Assembly: GCF_037176765.1 (NCBI RefSeq)
Contig: NC_090022.1
Span: forward strand, 61,025,209-61,089,208
Origin: Anolis sagrei
Taxonomy: Eukaryota > Chordata > Lepidosauria > Squamata > Anolidae
DNA: 64,000 nucleotides
Direction: 5' to 3'
Of this stretch, positions 1-8,480 are shown one piece after another; position 1 is the stretch's first letter; the number at the start of each line of letters is the position of its first letter. The position numbers were made by a program, and so were the translations under genes. The notes beneath the pieces are model-generated. The model had not been told where the DNA came from. It ran no database searches and was given only the letters and a program-made list of their open reading frames with translations.

Positions 1-99
1 ATTTATTTATCATATCAGGAGTGAACCAATGTATTTGAGAAACCACAAAGTTTAAAAACTTAGCATTATACTAAATGCGCTTTGAACAGTAGTTGGCCA

Positions 100-1110
100 C
101 TTGGAGTGCATCTGGTGTTGCTATAAGAAGGCCCTCCATTGTGCATGTGGCAGGGCTCAGGCTGCATTGTAATAGGTCAGTGGTTCTCAACCTGAGGGTC
201 CCCAGATGTTTTGGCCTTCAACTCCCAGAAATCCTAGTAGCTGGTAAACTGGCTGAAATTTCTGGGAGTTGTAGGCCAACACACATGGGGACCCACAAGT
301 TGAGAACCATTGTAATAGGTGGTCTGTGGTTTGCTCTTCTCCACACTCGCATGTTGTGGACTCCACTTTGTGGCCCCATTTCTTAAGGTTGGCTCTGCAT
401 CTCGTGGTGCCAAAGCACAGTCTGTTTAGCGCCTTCCAAGTCACCCAGTCTTCTGTGTGTCCAGAAGGGAGTCATTTGGTATCAGCCATGGATTGAGGTG
501 CTGGGTTTGAGCCTGCCACTTTTAGACTCTCGCTTGCTGAGGGGTTCCTGTGAGTATCTCTGTAGATCTTGGAAAACTATTTCTTCATTTAAGGAATTGG
601 CGTGCTTGCTGATATCCGAACAGGGGATGGGCCGGAGATGTCACTGCCTTGGTCCTTTCATTATTGGCTGTTACTTCCTGGTGGATGTTAGGTGGTGCAA
701 TACCGGCTAGACAGTGTAATTTCTCCAGGAGTGTAGGGCGCAGACAGCCTGTGATAATGCGGCATGTCTCATTAAGAACCACATCCACTGTTTTAGCGTG
801 TTAAGATGTGTTCCACACTGGCCAAGCGTACTCAGTAGCAGAGTAGCAAAGCACAAAGGAAGATGTCTTCACTGTATCTGGTTGTAATCCCCAGGTTGTG
901 TCAGTCAGCTTTCGTATGTTTCTAGTACCCACTTTTGGCTTGATATTCATTCAGGCAGTGCTTCTTGTAGGTCAGAGAATTGTCCAGGGTAACTCCCAGG
1001 TATTTGGGTGTGCTGCAATGCTCCAGTTGATGTTGACTTATGAGTGAGAGACGTCCAGTTCGTTTTACCCACAGCAGCTCTGCTCAGGCCTTGCAAATTC
1101 AGGATCATGA
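100..1110 (-). mobile_element. Non-LTR retrotransposon (LINE) fragment, reverse-transcriptase 3' part
   Basis: Read on the minus strand, several frames give pieces of a LINE reverse-transcriptase C-terminal region, for example TPKYLGVTLDNSLTYKKHC near 1010-950, VVLNETCRIITGCLRPT near 785-730 and CECGEEQTTDHLLQ near 345-300. The last is the CxC...H cluster usual at the end of such ORFs. The frames are broken by stops and shifts, so the copy is dead. A palindromic hAT MITE (178-312) sits inside it with a perfect 8-bp target duplication. A second piece of the same family is at 5521-5705. The clade (jockey-like or other) was not determined. Confidence 0.7.
178..312. mobile_element. 135-bp palindromic hAT-type MITE, CAGTGGTTCTC-end variant
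   Basis: The ends are inverted copies starting CAGTGGTTCTCAACCTG, and the interior is a large imperfect palindrome. The direct 8-bp repeat TAATAGGT flanks it exactly (170-177 and 313-320), as expected for hAT superfamily insertion. It carries no protein and must have been moved by a transposase elsewhere. It is inserted in the older LINE at 100-1110. Copies of the same length and ends are at 21325-21459 and 48725-48859. Confidence 0.88.
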
Positions 1111-2443
1111 CTTCCATGTTTGAATCTATCCATCTGTAATGGGGTCTTCCTCTTCCCTACCGCCCTCCCCCTTACCAAGTACTTTTCTAGTGAGTCAACT
1201 CTTCTCATTGGTAAGGCTAAATTGCAACAGCCTCAGTGTAATCAGCTTCTAGAGAAAAGTCCAGGCCTGATTTTCTCTAGGACTCCTTTATTTGTCTTTG
1301 TAGCAATCTACTGTATCCTCAAACTCTTCTCTATCACATCTCAAATGAGTTGATTTTCTTCCTATCAACATTGCTACAGGATAATAAAATATAAAATGGG
1401 TGCATAACTATGTGTGTGTGTGTACAGCCTGCTGTCTTCCAAATCTCCCATTACCTTGAGCCATGTTAACTGGGAGTGACAGCCACACTGATTGAATCTG
1501 ACGGGAGCCCTACAAAGTCTGGAAGACGCTAGATTGAGAAAAGCTGGCTGAATACCGCAACACTCCCAAGTGAAATGTTATTTTCATTTTAAAATAAAAT
1601 GGCTGATGCAGTGTTTATTGCTGCTATTGAAAGACTGATTTTACATAATAAAAATGCCCACTGCTGAGCTATGATCATTGTTTTTATCCCTGACAGATGA
1701 CTGTGTGCATCAGAACAAGAAAATACTTGTTCTTATTCCTTACAAAAAAAGAAATCCCATCTCCACCTCTTTTAAAATACGATTCTTCTTTGACTCCTCT
1801 AGTGGCAATCAAAACATTTATTGTTTAGGATTTTCTTGCCCTCCATTCATAGGAACATTGCCCCACCCTGATACAACATAACATAGCTTTGAGCAAAAAT
1901 CTAAGGTCTACAAAAAACAAGTCTGAACTTCTTACAGAACTTTATATCACTTTCAGGCATTCTTGGAAATTTTACAGCAGATTTCTTTGAAAAAGATGGT
2001 CAAGTGGTTCACAGATTCTCTCATTTCTTTGAGGGCTGTTTTAGATGGAGTGGGAGTGGGAAGAGAGAGTGGATTTTCGGGCTGTGGATTTATCATGTCT
2101 GCAGATTCCTCCATATTGCATCCTATGTGTGATATAATTAGATGGATGGATAGATAGATAGATTTTATTTACATACAATAACAACTTACAGTGTAAACAA
2201 AACACAAAACAGTGAACTTTTTACAAACACATAGCCCCACCACCAAGGCCTGAACAAGTATCCTTTCCTTCGCCATATATTTATAAATCAACCATTAATC
2301 CAATGTCATATCCAAAATTCCTGACCAACAAGATTATATTGTTTTCTATTTTCACTGTCTGTGTGATATAATTTTAGTAATGTAAGTTTAAATATGGGAA
2401 ATCTTGAGTGGCAGCTTACTGATTGGCTCCAATTACTTTAGAC
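1111..2443. other. Non-genic stretch, no exon recognised
   Basis: No conserved coding exon, RNA gene or well-formed repeat was recognised. There is a short GT run near 1410 and a GATA/GATG run near 2137-2162, followed by AT-rich sequence (2163-2370) that may be an old LINE tail. Short open frames here have no features supporting a protein. Confidence 0.5.
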
Positions 2444-3325
2444 CCGTACTGGCGAACCTATGACATGCGTGTCAGCACTGACATGCGTAGCTATTGTCGA
2501 CGACACATGGCCACATGCAGTCACATACAGAGAACTAGGGCCGCATGCCGAGGATGTTTCATCCTCGGCTCCTGCATGGCCAGGTGCAGTAGCCAAGGAT
2601 GAAACTTTTGCTATAGTGTAGACACTCTGTGCCAGAGGTCTGGAGGCCAAAACAACAGAACTCTGGCACAGATCGTCTAGTTCTGGGACTTCTAGTTAGG
2701 CTGTTAGGGGATCTTTGACCTCACTTCCGGTTGGTGGAGCAAGAAGTAGCAGAATGCCATGGGAGACACATCTCTGGGCGCCTGTGATCACCATTACCAG
2801 CAACCACATAACTACAGCAACCATCATCCAAACTACTGTTCTGGGATGTCATGGATTTTGAATTGACCATCATTACTGAGATAAGTTGGGCGGGGGGCAG
2901 ATTGACAGATGAAGTTAGTAGTGCTTGCTTGGGCTTGAAGTGTACAAAATATCAACCTTCAATTGACGATTTAGCCAATGAAATTCAGCAACAAAAAAGT
3001 CACTAATAGGCAGGTTAGTTAAAGAAGTCCCCCTCCCCCTCACTTATCTTAGTTCACAGCACCCCACACAAGTTAAATAATATCAAGACCAACAAAAGAA
3101 ACCAACTGATAGATGAACAAAGAAGTCACTAAGCAGGTAAGTTAAATATACAACTGTTTTTGGTTTATTAAATATAGTTATATATTACAATTATACATTT
3201 TTATTATTTAAACTATAAATATCAAGAAATTATGGGTTTTTTTCTTGAAGTGACACCCCACTCGAGTTACGCTTGGTTTTTTGGCAAATTTTGACACACC
3301 AAGTTCAAAAGGTTGCCCGTCACTG
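2444..3325 (+). mobile_element. 882-bp hAT DNA transposon, internally deleted, with the end of a transposase-like frame
   Basis: The 8-bp direct repeat CTTTAGAC lies exactly at both flanks (2436-2443 and 3326-3333). The ends are related inverted repeats around TGGCGAACC and GGTTGCCCGTCACTG. Inside, 2851-3006 is open for 51 codons and a stop, ending in a hydrophilic QQQKSH tail. The stretch containing DELTII-like and LGLKCTKYQPSIDDL sequence resembles the C-terminal tail of Buster/Charlie-type hAT transposases. The rest of the transposase is missing, so this is a non-autonomous or decayed copy. Superfamily is well supported by the target duplication; family assignment is by resemblance. Confidence 0.8.
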
Positions 3326-3337
3326 CTTTAGACAAAC

Positions 3338-4045
3338 TCATAGAATCATAGAAACACAAGAGTTAAAAGAGACCACAAAGGTCATCTAATGTAACCCCCT
3401 GACATACACACCTGAGAGATGGCCATACAGCCTTTGTTTAAAAACCCCCAAAGCAGTAAAGTCCTTTATTAAATAGCTCTTAGTATAAGGAAGTTCTTAA
3501 TCATCAGGTGGAATCTTTCCTTCATGCAGTTTGAATCCAATGCTCTGAGTTCTGCTCTCTGCAGCAGCAGAAAAATAGTCCGCTCTGTCTTCAATATGAC
3601 ATCCTTTCAAATCTTTAAAGATTTATTTATTTATTTAGGACTTTTATATCCCGTCCTATCTCAACCTCCTCAGAGGGACTCAGGACGGCTCAAGATGAAT
3701 ATCATGTCACCTCTTAACCTTCTCTTTTGATCATACGGAGCTCAATAAGCCGCTTCTTATTGGACATGCTCTCCAGACCTTTCACTATTTTGGTCACCTT
3801 CCTCTAGACACTCCAGTTTGCTAATATCCTCCTTAATTGGCAATGCCCGGAACAAGACACAAGGACTCCAGGTGAGATCTGACAAAGGCAGAATAAAGCA
3901 AAATTATTACTTCTCTCAATTTAGAAATTATATTCTCATTAGTGCAACCTAGAATTGCTTTTTGAAATGCTACATTACATTTTGATTCATGTTCTGCTAA
4001 TGGTCTACTAAAACTCCTACATCCCTTTCACATATACAGTTGAAG
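3338..4045 (-). mobile_element. CR1 LINE 3' end (minus orientation), interrupted
   Basis: The stretch begins with the tandem ATAGAATCATAG-like 3' terminus of amniote CR1 on the minus strand. It continues through the usual ORF2 C-terminal region, where the plus-strand reading has GGAAGTTCTTAAT and a later segment TCTCCAGACCTTTCAC. It is old and diverged. At 3621-3694 it is interrupted by a TTTA-repeat plus L2-like 3' tail inserted in the same orientation. Confidence 0.75.
3621..3694 (-). mobile_element. L2-like LINE 3' tail inserted in CR1
   Basis: A short (TTTA)n run is followed by a TATCCCG...GGGACTCAGGACGGCT segment. This is the 3' terminal motif (minus strand) of the LINE family seen again at 6160-6890, 29335-29945, 38033-38133, 47394-47530 and 59840-59995. 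It splits the CR1 copy at 3338-4045, so it is the younger of the two. Confidence 0.6.
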
Positions 4046-4738
4046 AATGGTGAGCCAACACATAAGTAAATCCCATAGATTCAATTGATCTATTGTATCA
4101 ATACTAAGTAAATATTACAAGTTGTGGTTAAACATTAATGAAAACTTTCCAAACATAGTACATTCATTAAATAATATCGAATAGCAGCATTTCTATCGGA
4201 ACTGTTTCATGAGAAAGGTCAGGAGGCTATAGCTGCACTCCTTTTCCAAATAACTGCTAATTCCTCTATTGAGCTCCACCCTATTTTATTCAAGGTGTGC
4301 TCCGTAGGACTGATACATTATCTTTCGTCTGATTGCATTTCAATGAACTCTTGCAGAAAACTCTTTTGCTTTCTTGCCTGATCATTTCACACTGGTCCCA
4401 ACGACCACAAACATCAATAGTCAGCTTCCAAAAGCTGCTATAGGTACCTCCTCAGCTCAGCAGGTTTTCTTGGGTTTGCTTTCATTGTTTTCTGCTTCCA
4501 ACGCAGATGTCTTGATTTTGCTGCTGATTTTACTGTCTTCAGCAGCTTACCTGAACACACAAACTCTAATTTAGTCTTACACACAGAGTGAGTGCTCACT
4601 CAGGCTTTATCTCTGAGTGTCTGCAGCAGCAAGTCTCATGAAAGTCCCAACTGTCCTGATTTGTAATTAATTCTCTGCTATTCCACTTTTGCAAGTGATT
4701 TTAAAATATCCGAGTTCGCCTCTTCCCTTTCCACCAAC

Positions 4739-5092
4739 AAACTACAAATCCCCTGATTCCTTAGCATGGCACCTAAAGTGGGTTCAAAATGCATTCATTC
4801 TACAGTGTAGATGCACCCAGAGGAAAAGTGGCAAGAGCAAAAGGAGGCAGCTGTTTCAACCTCTCAGGGCACATCTACACTATACAATGGCACCACTTTT
4901 AATTGCCACAGCTCAATGTTATGGAATTATTGGTGTTGTAGTTTGGTGAGGCACTAGCACTCTTTGACAGAGGAGGCAACAGAACTTGTCAAGCTACAAC
5001 TCACATAACTCCATAGCACTGAGTCATGGCAGTTAAAGCGGTGTCAAACTGCATTCATCCTACAGCATAGAAGCACCCTAGGAAGGACACAG
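4739..5092. mobile_element. Palindromic MITE, GCATCTACACTGTAG-end family: half copy plus full copy
   Basis: 4863-5092 is a full copy. It has inverted ends containing CATCTACACTATA and TAGAAGCACCC, and inverted inner arms around CACCACTTTTAATTGCCA and TGGCAGTTAAAGCGGTG. 4739-4823 is a right half of another copy. The same family recurs at 9357-9557, 9661-10313, 10964-11607, 13506-13729 and 15251-15440. It carries no coding capacity. The superfamily is not certain. Confidence 0.75.
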
Positions 5093-5329
5093 AACTCCAA
5101 AACCGTGGAAGGGATAGAGAGAGTGTGCGCCGGGAACTTCCCTACTTTTCCAACCAATCTCCTCAAACTCTAGGCCACAGCTTTTTAAACTTTTTTCTAC
5201 TTGACACCACTTTCCTCATGATAAATTTTTACTGCTCCCATTTTTTTCATGACCCCACACTGAGCTAAGGGGACCCCATTTGGGATCAGAACCCACAATT
5301 TAATTTTAAATTGTGAATTTTAATTAGTA

Positions 5330-5520
5330 CTTTATCAATAGATTTTAACTTGTATTTTAACTCTGTGTATTTTGTTGTATGTCTTCAAATAGGGTTTTAC
5401 CTCTTGTTTTAATGATGTTGTATCCCGCCTCAAATCATAGGGAGAGGCAGGTAATAATTCATCATCATCATCAGTATTATTATTATTATTACTATTATTG
5501 TTATTATTATTATTATTATC
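5330..5520 (+). mobile_element. LINE 3' tail (plus) grading into an ATT microsatellite
   Basis: Sequence resembling the end of a squamate LINE (GTATCCCGCCTCAAATCA) is followed by CATCAT and then ATT repeats from about 5461 to 5520. Such simple tails are typical of CR1/L2-type LINE 3' ends. It abuts the separate LINE fragment at 5521. Confidence 0.5.
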
Positions 5521-5705
5521 AAGAAATAGTTTTCTAAGATCTACTGAGATATTCGCAGGAACACTTCAGCAAGCAAGAGTCCAAAAGTGGCAGGTTAAAA
5601 CCCGGAACCTCAATAATACCAAATGAGAAACTCCATCCTGGGCACACAGAAGCCTGGGCGACTTGGAAGGTGCTGAACAGATTGCGCTCTGGTCAAAGGA
5701 CATTT
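5521..5705 (+). mobile_element. LINE fragment, same family as 100-1110
   Basis: The plus strand here aligns closely with the minus strand of about 590-395. Shared segments include AGCAAGAGTCCAAAAGTGGC, AATACCAAATGA and GACTTGGAAGGTGCTGAACAG. It is truncated at both sides and has no intact frame. Confidence 0.7.
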
Positions 5706-6017
5706 AGTATAATGCCAAGTTTTTAACTTTGTGGATTTTTTAAAAAATATATATTATAACTCTATTCTCAATTTGCTTCTGACATGATAAATAAGATTAT
5801 TATTTAAGAAGCAGTGGACTAGATGGGAGAAGGGGGTGCCCCAAAAGTCAAGAAAATGGGGAGGAGAAAATGAGGAGGAAGAAGAAAAGGAGCAAGAAGT
5901 GCATTTGCAGCTATGGGAGAGATGTAACCTGTTTTTGTCCAACCATACATATTTTATTACAAACAGAATAGATTATTTCCCCAGGTTGCCATTTACATCA
6001 AAAGAAATTCCATAATG

Positions 6018-6075
6018 TTGCATTATATTATATTATATTATATTATATTATATTATATTATATTATATTATATGA
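6018..6075. repeat. (ATATT)n microsatellite
   Basis: About eleven tandem copies of the pentanucleotide TATTA, with few interruptions, lie just upstream of the L2-like LINE end. Confidence 0.95.
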
Positions 6076-6159
6076 TCCCAGTGGGGTGATTCTGCATGAT
6101 TGTAGATTTTCACACATGGCTTTTGAACTATTTGCAGTTTTTCCAAGTGCTGTAACAGA

Positions 6160-6890
6160 ATGCATGAATTTATTTATTTATTTACTGTGTTTTTACCCCC
6201 ACTCTATCTCATCCCAGAGGACTCAGAGCATACACCATACATTAAAATCAGTAGAAAAACAGAAAAATCATATTAGCACTTTAAAATAAACTGTTAAAAC
6301 AACACAAGATCCAGAGCCATTCCTATCGTGTTACAATCACTTCACAGCTGCCTATTTCACTGTACTACTCCCCAAAAGCTTGTTCCCATAGCCAGATTTT
6401 TAGTTTCTTTCTAAAGGTTAAGAGGGAGGGAGATGATCTAATTTCACTGGATAAGGATTTCCACAACTAAGGGGCTACTACTGAGAAGGCCCCATCTCTC
6501 GTTCCCACCAGCTGCACCTGTGAAGGGGGTGGGACAGAGAGCAAGGCTTCCCCAGAAGATCTTAGCCTCCAAGGTGGTTCACAGAGATACAGTTGGACAG
6601 GTAAGGTGGGCCAGAACCGATTAAGGCTTTATAGGCTAAAGGCAGCACTTTGAATTGTGCTCAGCAGCAGACTGGCAGCCAATGGAGGGTGTTGTATGCT
6701 CCGTGTATAACACTCCAGTAAGGAATTTGGTTGACGCCCATTGGATTTCTTGAAGCTTCTGAATAAATCTTCAAAGGCAGCCCCATGTAGAGTGTGTTGC
6801 AGTAGTCTATTTGAGATGTAACTAGAGTGTGGACCACTGTGGCCAAGTCTGGCTTCTCTAGACAAGGACACTAGGTAATACGAGGTAGGT
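6160..6890 (-). mobile_element. L2-like LINE, 3' portion
   Basis: On the minus strand, about 6850-6650 reads VHTLVTSQIDYCNTLYMGLPLK and then LHWLPVCC. These are the LDYCN and LHWLPV signatures near the end of L2/CR1-group reverse transcriptases (known for the group). Further down the minus strand lie a degraded ORF end and a 3' UTR, ending in a (TTTA)n tail near 6165-6183. The frame is broken. A 93-bp part (6433-6525) recurs at 6957-7049. Confidence 0.75.
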
Positions 6891-6956
6891 AGTATTTATA
6901 TTTTATAATTTAGCAATGGTATGGCATTTCATGTATGTCTGGGTATCTTTTGAGAC

Positions 6957-7049
6957 ATGATCTAATTTCACTGGATAAGGATTTCCACAGCTAAGGGGCT
7001 ATTACTGAGAAGGCCCCATCTCTTGTCCCCACCAGCTGCACCTGTGAAG
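6957..7049 (-). mobile_element. L2-like LINE fragment, near-copy of 6433-6525
   Basis: The 93 bp match 6433-6525 with about four substitutions by eye. Similarity stops abruptly at the border of the purine tract at 7050. It may be a separate insertion or a local duplication associated with growth of the tract. Confidence 0.8.
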
Positions 7050-7965
7050 ACATGTATGAAGAAGAAGGAGAGAAGGAAGAAGAAGGAGAGAAGGAGGAAG
7101 AAGAAAAGGAGGTTGAAGAAGGAGAGGAAGAAGAAGTGTGAAGGAGAAGGAAGGAGAGGAAGAAGAAGGGGAGAAGAGGAGGAGGAGGAGGAAGAGGGAG
7201 GGGAGGAGAAGGAAGATTTAGTTGAAGGAGAAGGGGAAAGGAGAGGGAGAGGAAGAAGAGGAGGTGGAAGAAGAAGAAGAAGGGGGGAGGAAGAGGAAGC
7301 TGAAGAAGGAGAGGAAAGAGAAGGGAAAAGGAGAAAGAAGAGGGTGAGGAAGAAGGGGAGAGGAGGAGGTGGAAGAAGAAGGACGAGAAGAAGAAGAGGA
7401 GGCTGTTGAAGAAGAGGAAGGAAAAGGGGAAAGAAGAGGGAGAGGAAGAAGGAGAGAGGGGGAGGAGGAAGAAGTAGAGGAGGCTGAAGAAAGACAGGAA
7501 GAAAAGGGGGTAAGGTGAAAGAAGAGGGAGAGGAAGAAGTAGGGTGGAGGTTGAAGGAGGAGGGGAGGAGGATAAAGAAGAGGAGGCTGAAGAAGGAGAG
7601 GAAGGAGAAAAGGAGAAAGAAAAGGGAGAGGAAGAAGTGGAGAGGGGGAGGTGGAAGAAGAAGGAGGGGGAGGAGGAGGAAGAAGAAGAGGTTGAAGAAG
7701 GAGAGGAAGAAAGGGGGGGTAAGGTGAACGAAGAGGGTGAGGAAGAAGTAGGGTAGAGGTTGAAGGAGGCGGGGAGGAGGAGGAAGTAGAGGAGGCTGAA
7801 GAAAGACAGGAAGGAAAAGGGGTAAGGTGAAAGGAGAGGAAGAGGGAAAAGGGGGAGGAGGAGGAGATGGAACAAGGAGAAAAGGCTGAAGAAGGAGAAG
7901 GAGAAAGAAGAGGGAGAGGAAGAAGAGGGAGAGTGGAGGAGGAGGAGGAAGAAAAGAAAGTCTAA
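7050..7965. repeat. Purine-only (GA-rich) minisatellite of about 0.9 kb with ~104-bp higher-order period
   Basis: The plus strand is almost entirely A and G, built of GGA, GAA and GAGGAAGAAG units with rare C or T. The rare pyrimidines are not scattered: the motif [C/T]TGAAGAA recurs at about 7113, 7300, 7405, 7484, 7587, 7692, 7796 and 7886. Several intervals are 103-105 bp. TAAGGTGAA recurs at 7511, 7720 and 7823. This indicates a decayed tandem array rather than simple drift. Long open frames on both strands (Glu/Lys-rich on plus, Ser/Pro/Leu/Phe-rich on minus) are by-products of the composition. It ends 375 bp before the TKT start codon. Confidence 0.93.
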
Positions 7966-8039
7966 GTGAGCCCTGCCTCCATTCCTTTTACTGTACGTGA
8001 TGTGTTGCCTTGTGTTTATAAGAACTAGAGTTCTTTCTG

Positions 8040-8480
8040 TCTCCGTGGTGCTCGCCAGGGCTCTAACGCAGCAGTGGGTGCGCTCCCGTCCGCTCGAGTC
8101 CCTCGGAGGCAGAGGGGCGTTTCCCTGGCCACCCTCCCTCCGTCCTTCCCTCCCTCTTCCCTCCCTCTTCCCCGGCGCCGGGCTCCTCCTCGGCCGCCTC
8201 TCCAGCTCCGCCTCCGCTTCCTCACTCGCCTGGGCTCGGCCTCTTCGGTGCCTGCCAGTTGCTGCTGCTGCTCCTGCTTCCTCCTCCTCCTTCTCTGCCT
8301 CCTGCCGCGTAACCCGAGCCGGCTGCCCGCTTCGCCATGGAGGATTACCACAAGCCCGACCAGCAGGCGCTGCAGGCGCTCAAGGACACCGCCAACCGGC
8401 TCCGCATCCTCTCCATCAAGGCCACCACGGCCGCCGGCTCCGGGTGAGCGCCAGGAAGGGAGGGAGGGAGGGAGGGACTC
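8040..8480 (+). promoter_or_regulatory. CpG island, probable TATA-less TKT promoter and 5' UTR
   Basis: The G+C and CpG content rises sharply relative to flanking DNA and surrounds exon 1. The plus strand is pyrimidine-rich at 8130-8175 and 8260-8300, the reverse of the purine tract just upstream. No TATA box was seen. The transcription start cannot be placed from sequence alone. The start codon context is GCCATGG, a strong Kozak match. Confidence 0.75.
8337..8443 (+). CDS. TKT: TKT exon 1 (coding part)
   Basis: Encodes residues 1-35 and two bases of Gly36, starting [10 protein letters not shown] and ending TTAAGS. The ATG lies in a GCCATGG context inside the CpG island. The donor is GG|GTGAGC. 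The following intron 1 is 13.7 kb. Confidence 0.96.

Noticed and set aside
6991-7875. 294-codon minus-strand frame rich in Ser, Pro, Leu and Phe, and Glu/Lys/Arg-rich plus-strand frames
   Set aside because: They arise because a purine-only strand cannot form most stop codons on the complementary strand. No domain, no signal of selection.
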